Shown here: positions 15,287 through 20,720 of the stretch, piece by piece
Position numbering within the stretch: the first letter of the stretch is position 1
Layout: every line of letters starts with the position of its first letter
Assembly: GCA_910586835.1 (NCBI GenBank)
Contig: CAJUJU010000035.1
Location: 1 to 20,720, forward strand
DNA: 20,720 nt
Direction of reading: 5' to 3'
From: an uncultured Acetatifactor sp.
GTDB lineage: Bacteria > Bacillota > Clostridia > Lachnospirales > Lachnospiraceae
Position numbers and translations under genes: made by a program
Notes under the pieces: model-generated
The model's input: the letters and a program-made list of their open reading frames with translations, nothing else
Told to the model about the DNA's origin: nothing
Database searches by the model: none

Positions 15287-16409
15287 TAAAAAGGTACTGG
15301 ACGAAATCCTTCCCATCCCGGAGCTGGAGGAGCTGAAGGAAGAAAAGATCGCCGAGCTGGAAAAGGAGGGCTTTGTGATCACGAATTTCAGCTCCGGGGG
15401 CATCTTCTATCACCTCTTGATGATTGCCCTGCAGATACGGATCGAGCTGGTCGGGCTGCTGCGCGATGTGCTGAACAATATGTTTGTTAGCCATGCGGAC
15501 GGCGTCTGGATGGAGCTGAAGGCAGCGGACTTTTCCAAGAAGCGCAAGGAGGCCGTAAAGACCCGAGGCTATGTGACCATCAGCCGGGAGGCCAGCGGGG
15601 ATGCGGTCAAGATACCCAAAGGCCACATCTTTAAGACCATCCGGGACATCAACGGCGAGGAGCTGCGCTACTTCGCACTGGAAAATACCGTTCTGCAGCA
15701 GGGCGCGCTTTCCGGCGTGGTGGTGGTCGAGGCGGAAAAGGACGGGGCGCGGTACAATGTGCCGCCCGGCCAGATCACCAAGAGCCTAACGCACATCGAG
15801 GGCATCGACAAGATCGAAAACCTCTCCGGCTGGATCATTCGGGAGGGGGCCGACATTGAGGACTATGAGAGCCTCCGGGCGAGGACGCTCGGCTCCTGGG
15901 CAGAGCTGTCTACCCTGCCGATCCGGGACAAGTACAAGAATGTCTGTGAAGGCGTACCCGGGGTTCTGTTCGTCAATGTCCACGACCTTCATCCCCGGGG
16001 CCAGGGGACGGTTGACATCATCGTGACCGGCACCGCTGGCGAGGCGACGGAGGGGCTGCTGGCAGATGTAAAGAAAGCAGCGGAGAGTATCCGAGGCCCC
16101 TATGACGACCTCCTGGTAAAAAGCTCCACCACCGTCGAGCAGGATGTTTCGGTGAATGTCACAGTATCCGAGATGATAGACTCCAGCGGCATCGAGGAAC
16201 GGGCGGCGTCGGTCATCGCGGAGCTGCTGCAGATCAGCAAGGGGCGCAGCCTCAACGAATTGACCCATGCCGACATAATCTTCGAGCTGAAGGATAAGCT
16301 GCCGGACATCCGCAATGTCAAGGTCACAGAGCCGGAGGAGGATGTGCTGCTGGATAGCGACAAGGTGATCGTTTTGGGCAAGGTGACGGTCACGGCGAGG
16401 AGGGTCTGA
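15279..16409 (+). CDS. Baseplate J-like protein (Mu gp47)
   Basis: A 376-residue baseplate J family protein, the wedge component that links the central hub to the fibres. It starts with TTG at 15279, chosen because GGAGGTG (15265-15271) lies 7 bases upstream and no ATG or GTG is placed as well; the use of TTG is unusual among these genes. Family features include SHADGVWMELKAADFSKKRK, TRGYVTISREASGDAVKIPK, a central GGWIIRE-like region (LSGWIIREGADIEDYESLRA) and VPGVLFVNVHDLHPRGQGTV, which are typical of gpJ. The start overlaps the gp46-like gene. The C-terminal domain has two alternating alpha/beta units, as in other gpJ proteins. Confidence 0.9.
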   Translation: MIDKKVLDEILPIPELEELKEEKIAELEKEGFVITNFSSGGIFYHLLMIALQIRIELVGLLRDVLNNMFVSHADGVWMELKAADFSKKRKEAVKTRGYVTISREASGDAVKIPKGHIFKTIRDINGEELRYFALENTVLQQGALSGVVVVEAEKDGARYNVPPGQITKSLTHIEGIDKIENLSGWIIREGADIEDYESLRARTLGSWAELSTLPIRDKYKNVCEGVPGVLFVNVHDLHPRGQGTVDIIVTGTAGEATEGLLADVKKAAESIRGPYDDLLVKSSTTVEQDVSVNVTVSEMIDSSGIEERAASVIAELLQISKGRSLNELTHADIIFELKDKLPDIRNVKVTEPEEDVLLDSDKVIVLGKVTVTARRV

Positions 16410-16410
16410 G

Positions 16411-17457
16411 GTGTTTGAGAAGTTTAGCGACTATATGTATAGCTTGCTTTTCACACCCCTCAAGAAGATCAAGCAGGCAGCGAATCAGTTTTACATCTTT
16501 TTCCGGGTCATCGGGCAGCTGTTCGACGATACGAAAGAGGACATCTTCCGTGTACGGGAGGAAAGCATGGTGGCCAGCGCCAGCGAGATCATGCTGGCCG
16601 AACACGGCAAAGACCGGGACATGGCCAGGCTGAAAGGGGAGACGGTCGAGGGGTATCGGACGCGGCTTTCCATGAAGGCACTGATCGCGGAGAAGGCCGG
16701 GACGGAGCAGGGCATCCTCCTGGCGCTGGCGGCGCTGGGATATGAACATAGCTATATTGAGCGTATGGCCCTCCACGACCCGGAACGCTGGGCCGAGTTT
16801 ATCATCTTCCTGGGCGGCAAATATCCCTCCGGCGTCAACGACATCGCGGTCATTGACGGTGAGGTGATGAAGGTCAAGGAAGCCAGCTCCAAGCCTTTCT
16901 ACGGCATCGAGGAGCGCAACATCGTCGAAATCCGGGAGCGGTACAGGTCGGGCTTTTATATCTTCCCAATCTGCGGGCGGTGGAAGTGCGGGCAGTATCC
17001 CTACAAAAACAACCATGTGGGTTATCTGCTGGGGAGCCGGGCTGTCCTTTCCATCCGCTACGACGACCGGGGCTTCCATTATGCGCTGTGCGGCACGCTG
17101 CGGGCGCAGGAGCCGCCTTATATCAAGGGGGATGTCATAGGCGGCAGGATGCTTGCAAGCCTCTCAGAGCTTCGCAGGGCCTATCGGGAGGGGCGTTTCC
17201 CCTATATCCTCAGCGGCGCGATGCGGCTCTCCCAAGGGATAGACAACGGCAGAGGCGCAGCATCATCACTACATGAGGAGGTGGAGCTGGGGGCCGGGGA
17301 ATTTGCCTATATCCTCAGTGGCACGACCAGGCTGGCCCAAGGCCAGGACAATGGCAGGGCCGGGTCTGCCGGGCTGCTGGAGGCGCAGGAATTAACGGTC
17401 GGGCTTGTCGGTTATCCGCGCAGCGGGCAGCGGCGGGCGGGCCAGAGAAAGGAGTGA
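16411..17457 (+). CDS. Tail/baseplate protein, Mu gp48-like, with C-terminal short repeats
   Basis: A 348-residue protein from GTG 16411, preceded by GAGGAGGG. The N-terminal about 185 residues form a helical domain like Mu gp48/P2 gpI, which attaches fibres to the wedge (DDTKEDIFRVREESMVASAS, then RLKGETVEGYRTRLSMKALI). From about residue 185 it changes to a beta-rich region with four related short units: FYIFPICGRW, FHYALCGTLR, FPYILSGAMRLSQGIDNG and FAYILSGTTRLAQGQDNG. The last two are 35 residues apart (coded from 17197 and 17302). This extension is not part of Mu gp48 and probably presents or attaches the tail-tip proteins coded just downstream. The C-terminus is Arg-rich. Confidence 0.7.
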   Translation: MFEKFSDYMYSLLFTPLKKIKQAANQFYIFFRVIGQLFDDTKEDIFRVREESMVASASEIMLAEHGKDRDMARLKGETVEGYRTRLSMKALIAEKAGTEQGILLALAALGYEHSYIERMALHDPERWAEFIIFLGGKYPSGVNDIAVIDGEVMKVKEASSKPFYGIEERNIVEIRERYRSGFYIFPICGRWKCGQYPYKNNHVGYLLGSRAVLSIRYDDRGFHYALCGTLRAQEPPYIKGDVIGGRMLASLSELRRAYREGRFPYILSGAMRLSQGIDNGRGAASSLHEEVELGAGEFAYILSGTTRLAQGQDNGRAGSAGLLEAQELTVGLVGYPRSGQRRAGQRKE

Positions 17458-17463
17458 CAGACT

Positions 17464-17802
17464 ATGAAGACATTGACGCCGGTGGGCATCAACAAGCAGC
17501 TTTTGCGGCTGAAGGATTCCCTCGCCTATGCAACCTTCCTTGAGGGCGGGGTAAAGAAGAAGGTCTCCATCTTCAAGGCGGATGTGGAGGGAAACAAGAT
17601 CAAGATATATGTCTACCTGGACGACAGCGTTATCGGGGAAGTGAAGGACATTTCCCTGGTTGACAAGGACGGGGACATTATCGCAATCGCGGCCCGGACT
17701 TTTACCAAGCCGCGCACCAAGGGCATCTATTCGGTGTTCGCCTACACCTTCGTTGAGGTGGAAGACCCGGATGCGCCCATAACAACAGGAGGTGAGAGCT
17801 AA
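17464..17802 (+). CDS. Small protein of the tail-tip region, unknown
   Basis: A 112-residue protein that starts at ATG 17464 after AAAGGAGTGAC. Its sequence is beta-strand-rich with alternating charge: AYATFLEGGVKKKVSIFKAD, NKIKIYVYLDDSVIGEVKDI and KGIYSVFAYTFVEVEDPDAP. It has no signal peptide or membrane span. It comes directly after the gp48-like gene, where Mu carries its tail fibre genes, and the next gene follows its stop without a gap. A structural adaptor or fibre-shaft role is plausible from position only; I recognise no family. Confidence 0.6.
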   Translation: MKTLTPVGINKQLLRLKDSLAYATFLEGGVKKKVSIFKADVEGNKIKIYVYLDDSVIGEVKDISLVDKDGDIIAIAARTFTKPRTKGIYSVFAYTFVEVEDPDAPITTGGES

Positions 17803-18246
17803 ATGAACATCTACAATCCGACGCCCTGGAAGGACGACATTTACGATGAGGAAAGCGGTGAGCTGATCCAGGAAGGGACGCCACTGAGCCGGAAGCAGTT
17901 TTACAACATGGAAACCGGCATCCTGGCTGGGAACATCCTGGGGGCCTATCTGCTGCAGCACATCATGCAGCACCAGCGCGCCCTGGCCGAACTGGAGGGC
18001 GAGATCAAGGAAATCAGTTTGACCAACAATCTGGCCTATCCTTTCAACAGCAGTGAACAGACCGTCGCACTGGATCATGAGAGGGATACGCTGGCCTATC
18101 AAGTGTGGGTCGAAGTGGTCAGTGCGGACGGCCTGGTCGGGGACATCGAAGTCTACGACAAGGCGCTCAACGGGTTCAAAATCCGTTATACCGGAAGCGC
18201 GGAGAATGTCACGCTCCGTTACTATGTGCAGGGAGGGATGTTGTAA
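17803..18246 (+). CDS. Probable tail fibre or adaptor protein
   Basis: A 147-residue protein starting at ATG 17803, right after the previous stop, with AGGAGGTGAG upstream. The N-terminus (MNIYNPTPWKDDIYDEESGE, then QEGTPLSRKQFYNMETGILA) resembles the start of small phage structural proteins that I recall from Firmicute tail-tip loci. A helix (LQQHIMQHQRALAELEGEIK) likely forms a trimeric coiled coil, and the last 80 residues are beta-rich (DTLAYQVWVEVVSADGLVGD), as in a small receptor-facing or adaptor domain. A coiled coil then beta-domain layout is usual for short fibres. Its stop overlaps the next start by one base. Confidence 0.6.
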   Translation: MNIYNPTPWKDDIYDEESGELIQEGTPLSRKQFYNMETGILAGNILGAYLLQHIMQHQRALAELEGEIKEISLTNNLAYPFNSSEQTVALDHERDTLAYQVWVEVVSADGLVGDIEVYDKALNGFKIRYTGSAENVTLRYYVQGGML

Positions 18247-18413
18247 TGGCGGCAGCGGTTATTATCAGGAGCGATGAGCGCCGGGAACGGCAGGGCCAGA
18301 TACTGAGGGACTTCGGCCATGATCCGAGGACGGCAGGCCGGGAGGCCCGGGAGCAGGCGGAGCTGATCGCGGAAAAATGCCATGAGGCAGTGAAGAAAGG
18401 AGTGCGGAAATAA
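18246..18413 (+). CDS. Small hypothetical protein, 55 residues
   Basis: Starts at ATG 18246, overlapping the previous stop (taATG), with GGGAGGG 10 bases upstream; the frame reads further upstream only as an alternative reading of the preceding gene. The product is strongly charged and helical (RSDERRERQGQILRDFGHDP, then AREQAELIAEKCHEAVKKGV). It ends at a taATG overlap with the next gene. Tight coupling on both sides argues that it is translated. Function is unknown; a small chaperone or adaptor for the tail-tip proteins is one possibility. Confidence 0.6.
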   Translation: MAAAVIIRSDERRERQGQILRDFGHDPRTAGREAREQAELIAEKCHEAVKKGVRK

Positions 18414-18790
18414 TGGCAGCAACAATGGTAGAAAAGACGGGCGGCGTCAAGGTCGATCTGCGCGTCAGCGGAACAAAGGTGTATCTCGGCGATGATGAGA
18501 TGGTTCTGAATCTCAGCAAGTACGAGAGGGACGACCCGGTACACATCGACATCGGGCTGAATGCCCGGGGCTTTCTGACCTTTGGGGTCAGCGACCGGTA
18601 TGCGGTTCAGATCGACATCCCGGGCCGGGAGTATGAGCTGGTGGACAGCGGGGAGCTGGACGAGAACGGGTCGCCGCGTATGAAGAAGGTCGCCCAGCCT
18701 TTCAGCATGAACAATGTGACCATCACCCTGTGGGGCCGTCCCGCAGAGGCTGACAATATGAACGACGAGGGAGGAGAAGACGATGAGTAA
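18413..18790 (+). CDS. Hypothetical protein upstream of the variable lectin
   Basis: A 125-residue protein, ATG 18413, with AAAGGAGTG upstream in the preceding gene. It is beta-rich in the middle (VDLRVSGTKVYLGDDEMVLN, then HIDIGLNARGFLTFGVSDRY) and very acidic at its C-terminus (NMNDEGGEDDE). Its last 8 bases overlap the start of the DGR target gene, and its 3' end supplies that gene's ribosome binding site (GGAGGAG), so the two proteins are probably made in step. This suggests a partner, stalk or assembly factor for the variable protein. No family is recognised. Confidence 0.6.
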   Translation: MAATMVEKTGGVKVDLRVSGTKVYLGDDEMVLNLSKYERDDPVHIDIGLNARGFLTFGVSDRYAVQIDIPGREYELVDSGELDENGSPRMKKVAQPFSMNNVTITLWGRPAEADNMNDEGGEDDE

Positions 18791-19886
18791 CTTTGACGAT
18801 CTGAAGCTGGCGGTGGAGGCCCTTTCCGGGGGGAAAAATACAGTGCTTTTCGATGACGACCTGGGTACCGGCGGGGAGAGCTTTCCGTCTATCATGGTAC
18901 GCATCCCGAAGTTTACCAGCCTGAGCGTGCTGGAGGGCGCACCGAATGCGCCGCACCCGATGTTTGTGGTTGACGATCTGGAGCTGCCGGAGGTCTTCAT
19001 CTCCAAGTACCAGAATATCGTGATGCACGACCGGGCGTATAGCCTGCCCTTCAAAGACCCGAAGGTGTATATTGACTTTGACCAGGCCAAGGCGTGCAGC
19101 GAGGCAAAAGGCGTGGGCTGGCACCTCATGACGAACGCCGAGTATGCGGGGATTGCGCTGTGGTGCCTCAAAAACGGCTTTATGCCGAGAGGCAACAATA
19201 ACTACGGTGCCGACCATTCCGCAGCCCATGAGCGCGGCAGGATCACCGGGGAGAGCCGGACAGCCACCGGCAGCGGGCCGGTATCCTGGAATCACGACGG
19301 CAGCGACGCGGGGATCTGTGACCTCAATGGTAATGTCTGGGAGTGGGCTGGCGGTTTCCGGGTGCTGAATGGGGAAATCCAGATCATCCCCCATAACAAT
19401 GCGGGCAAACACCTCGACCAGAGTGCAACCAGCACGCAGTGGAAAGCGATCCTCCAGGACGGCACGCTGGTCGCGCCAGGGACGGCAGGCACCTTGAAGT
19501 TTGACAACTCTGTCGCCGGTGATGCAACTCAAACAGGTCATAAAGTCAGTGGGACGACGGTTATCAGCACGACCCGAACGAACCCCATGTACACAGGAGG
19601 AGATGTGAATGATTATTTCGGCGAACAGAATCAGAGCTTCGAGAGTTTGGCGGCTAAAAGCGGCGTGACCATTCCGATGCTGCTGAAACTGCTGGGAATC
19701 GCTCCCCCATCAACGGGGCTTGGCGGCGATCATTTCTGGTGTCGGAACTACGGAGAGCGGCTTCCTTTGCGCGGCGGCGACTGGGCTGACGCTGCCAGGG
19801 CGGGCGTGTTCGCGCTGTCTCTGAACGACCCGCGCGCGAGCAGCGGTGGGAGCGTTGGTTTCCGCGCCGCTTTTGTAAATCTGTAA
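18783..19886 (+). CDS. DGR target: variable C-type-lectin-fold protein (FGE-sulfatase-like), tail-tip receptor-binding candidate
   Basis: A 367-residue protein whose C-terminus is the variable region. The first 60 residues are a likely attachment part. From about residue 68 the sequence follows the formylglycine-generating-enzyme type of C-type lectin fold: ELPEVFISKYQN (68-78), GWHLMTNAEYAGIALWC (112-128), GICDLNGNVWEWAGG (177-191), and LPLRGGDW (327-334) leading to GFRAAF (359-364). The cysteines used by real FGE enzymes near the C-terminus are absent (GFRAAF instead of GFRC), so it is a binding, not catalytic, protein. Variable residues are 336, 346, 349, 353, 355, 357 and 358. TvpA of Treponema and other DGR targets share this fold. 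Its place after baseplate genes suggests it determines which host surface is bound, as Mtd does in BPP-1. Start ATG 18783 follows GGAGGAG. Confidence 0.9.
   Translation: MSNFDDLKLAVEALSGGKNTVLFDDDLGTGGESFPSIMVRIPKFTSLSVLEGAPNAPHPMFVVDDLELPEVFISKYQNIVMHDRAYSLPFKDPKVYIDFDQAKACSEAKGVGWHLMTNAEYAGIALWCLKNGFMPRGNNNYGADHSAAHERGRITGESRTATGSGPVSWNHDGSDAGICDLNGNVWEWAGGFRVLNGEIQIIPHNNAGKHLDQSATSTQWKAILQDGTLVAPGTAGTLKFDNSVAGDATQTGHKVSGTTVISTTRTNPMYTGGDVNDYFGEQNQSFESLAAKSGVTIPMLLKLLGIAPPSTGLGGDHFWCRNYGERLPLRGGDWADAARAGVFALSLNDPRASSGGSVGFRAAFVNL
19760..19874 (+). repeat. DGR variable repeat (VR)
   Basis: A 115-bp segment coding residues 326-364 of the lectin protein; it ends four codons before the stop. 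It aligns without gaps to 20601-20715 and differs at 19788, 19818, 19819, 19827, 19840, 19845, 19846, 19852 and 19854. Every difference is opposite an adenine in the template: seven read G, one T and one C. The last 20 bases (TTGGTTTCCGCGCCGCTTTT) contain no adenine and are identical in both copies, so this end is the probable initiation-of-mutagenic-homing site. The change in sequence just after 19874 marks the repeat boundary. Confidence 0.95.
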
Positions 19887-19908
19887 TCTGCCTTTTGTGT
19901 TCTGGTTT

Positions 19909-19926
19909 CCGACGCGATAGCGTCGG
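19909..19926 (+). other. Hairpin/cruciform downstream of VR
   Basis: CCGACGC (19909-19915), loop GATA, and GCGTCGG (19920-19926) form a perfect 7-bp stem with a 4-base loop, 34 bases after the end of VR. In BPP-1 and other phage DGRs a hairpin or cruciform with a 7-10 bp stem and a tetraloop just 3' of the homing site helps target recognition, and the loop GATA fits the GRNA pattern that I recall for these. No U-tract follows it, unlike the next stem. A role in homing is inferred. Confidence 0.65.
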
Positions 19927-19929
19927 TTT

Positions 19930-19966
19930 CCCTCCGGGGCTTTGCCCCGGAGGGTCGCGATTTTTT
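19930..19966 (+). terminator. Rho-independent terminator of the late operon
   Basis: CCCTCCGGGGC (19930-19940) pairs perfectly with GCCCCGGAGGG (19944-19954) around a TTT loop, an 11-bp GC-rich stem, followed by TCGCGA and six T (19961-19966) and more T-rich sequence. It lies 43 bases after the lectin stop codon and would end the long structural transcript before the Avd gene. The spacing between stem and T-run is slightly longer than ideal. Confidence 0.85.
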
Positions 19967-19996
19967 GATTTTTGGGTAGTTTTCAATTCCCGGATA

Positions 19997-20005
19997 TGAT
20001 ATAAT
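19997..20005 (+). promoter_or_regulatory. Extended -10 promoter for avd-TR(-RT)
   Basis: TGATATAAT holds a perfect TATAAT (20000-20005) with the extended -10 TG at the right distance, 30 bases before the Avd start. The -35 region (around 19977-19985, TAGTTTTCA) is a weak match. The surrounding sequence is clearly more AT-rich than the rest of the window. Transcription would start near 20012 and cover Avd, TR and the expected reverse transcriptase. Confidence 0.65.
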
Positions 20006-20035
20006 AAGGCGAAGTTTTGAGAAAGGGGGGAAAGT

Positions 20036-20578
20036 ATGGAAGACCAGGAGCAGCAGGATGTTCTGGAGGAGTCAACCGGCGAGGATGAAGAAAAACCCTC
20101 CAAACAGAAGCTCCAAGTACAGCAGCGGGTTTATGACATGATGCTCTACGCATACCCTGCTCTTGAACAGTTTCCCAAATCCCAAAAATTCAGCCTGGCG
20201 CAAGATATGAAGCACTGCATGGACAAGATCATTCGGCTGGTCATTACCGCAAATAAGAAGTACACCAAGAAAACCACCCTGCAGGAGCTGGATGTGGAGA
20301 TTGCCGCGCTGAAGGTTTATGTCCGGCTTGCAGCCGATCTTCAATATCTCCCCTTGAAAAAGTATGAGGTCTGGTCAAAAAAGCTGGTAGCGATCGGAAA
20401 GATGGTCGGGGGCTGGATACGCTCCCAACGGGAAGCCCTGGAGCCGCAAAAGGAAAATGCAGAACAATTCCACTGTGCAGACTGCGGGGAGGAAATCCCG
20501 GCAAAAGCACACAAGTATTCAGTAGAGCATTTTGGCAGGCCACTATGCTATAAGTGCCAAAAGCGACAACGAAAATGA
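20036..20578 (+). CDS. avd: DGR accessory variability determinant (Avd-like four-helix bundle) with C-terminal zinc-ribbon-like motif
   Basis: A 180-residue protein between VR and TR. Residues 1-25 are acidic and probably disordered. Residues about 28-132 match the Avd/S23-type four-helix bundle: VQQRVYDMMLYAYPALEQFP, QDMKHCMDKIIRLVITANKK, TLQELDVEIAALKVYVRLAA and the hallmark KYEVWSKKLVAIGKMVGGWI. In BPP-1, bAvd forms a positively charged pentameric barrel that binds the reverse transcriptase and template RNA and is required for homing. bAvd is 128 residues; here an extra C-terminal module has Cys147-x2-Cys150 and Cys171-x2-Cys174 in a basic context, with FGRPLC before the second pair, like a nucleic-acid-binding zinc ribbon. 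I recall similar C-terminal modules in phage recombination proteins. Start ATG 20036 follows AAAGGGGGG. It has its own promoter. Confidence 0.88.
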   Translation: MEDQEQQDVLEESTGEDEEKPSKQKLQVQQRVYDMMLYAYPALEQFPKSQKFSLAQDMKHCMDKIIRLVITANKKYTKKTTLQELDVEIAALKVYVRLAADLQYLPLKKYEVWSKKLVAIGKMVGGWIRSQREALEPQKENAEQFHCADCGEEIPAKAHKYSVEHFGRPLCYKCQKRQRK

Positions 20579-20600
20579 GAAAAACGGGGGGCGAGCCAAC

Positions 20601-20715
20601 GCTTCCTTTGCGCGGCGGCGACTGGGCTAACGCTGCCAGGGCGGGCGTGTTCGCGCTGAATCTGAACAACCCGCGCGCGAACAGCAATGGGAACATTGGT
20701 TTCCGCGCCGCTTTT
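20601..20715 (+). repeat. DGR template repeat (TR)
   Basis: A 115-bp copy of VR, beginning 22 bases after the Avd stop codon. It has 18 adenines. Read in the VR frame it carries seven AAY (Asn) codons, the usual design of templates, since mutating AAY can give many residues but never a stop codon. Adenines at 20629, 20659, 20660, 20668, 20681, 20686, 20687, 20693 and 20695 correspond to the changed VR bases. TR is transcribed to RNA, copied with adenine errors by the reverse transcriptase, and the cDNA replaces VR. The repeat ends 5 bases before the window end; the sequence after it differs from that after VR. Confidence 0.95.
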
Positions 20716-20720
20716 CTCTC

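Noticed and set aside
1..19759. A second VR copy elsewhere in the window
   Set aside because: Reading for the conserved core (CGCGGCGGCGACTGGGC and TTCCGCGCCGCTTTT) I found it only at 19760-19874 and 20601-20715. A proper alignment search would be needed to exclude diverged copies.
18783..19886. Enzymatic formylglycine-generating or sulfatase-modifying activity of the lectin protein
   Set aside because: The FGE-like motifs are present but the C-terminal catalytic cysteine context is replaced by GFRAAF, and the region is under programmed mutation, so a binding role is more likely.
20579..20600. Promoter or hairpin in the short Avd-TR spacer
   Set aside because: The 22 bases show a run of A and G with no -10-like hexamer or stem.
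1..20720. tRNA genes, CRISPR arrays, insertion sequences, attachment sites or replication origin
   Set aside because: No cloverleaf-like sequence, no regularly spaced short repeats, no transposase frame and no terminal repeats could be seen; the window is interior to the phage genome.

Overview
The window is one continuous plus-strand run of late (morphogenesis) genes from a Mu-like, contractile-tailed prophage or phage, ending in a diversity-generating retroelement (DGR) that is cut off by the window edge. The DNA is GC-rich, genes overlap or abut, and nearly every gene has a strong AGGAGG-type ribosome binding site. With the protein character (Mu-type head and tail genes seen in gut clostridia), this suggests a high-GC Firmicute host in the Clostridia (Oscillospiraceae/Lachnospiraceae-like). 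The host assignment is inference; no host gene is present.

Layout. 1-1243: end of the large terminase subunit, a 42-residue membrane peptide and an orphan beta-class DNA methyltransferase. 1240-6064: head module with portal (Mu gp29/DUF935-like), minor head protein (Mu F-like), maturation protease with a nested in-frame scaffold start (Mu I/Z-like), a probable decoration protein and the major capsid protein (Mu T-like). 6094-7794: head-tail connection and tail completion genes. 7797-13115: contractile sheath, tube, tail assembly chaperone with a well-formed -1 programmed frameshift signal, and tape measure protein. 13119-17457: baseplate genes in Mu order (gp43-like to gp48-like, including W/gp25-like and J-like proteins). 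17464-18790: four small genes of unknown function.

The most interesting part is 18783-20720. A 367-residue protein with a formylglycine-generating-enzyme-like C-type lectin fold sits in the tail-tip position. Its last codons form a 115-bp variable region (VR, 19760-19874), repeated as a template (TR, 20601-20715) downstream. The copies differ at 9 positions, and all 9 are adenines in TR; none of the 97 non-adenine positions differ. This is the signature of adenine-specific mutagenic retrohoming. Between VR and TR lie a 7-bp-stem/4-nt-loop hairpin, a strong terminator, an extended -10 promoter and an Avd-type accessory gene whose protein carries an added C-terminal four-cysteine zinc-ribbon-like motif. 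The reverse transcriptase is expected just beyond 20720 and is not visible.

Together the genes build a head, a contractile tail and a baseplate, and the retroelement probably diversifies the receptor-binding protein at the tail tip, as the Bordetella phage BPP-1 DGR does for Mtd, but here with a Mu-like morphogenesis module and a lectin of the FGE/TvpA type. All coding is on the plus strand; I found no RNA genes, CRISPR arrays, insertion sequences or attachment sites.
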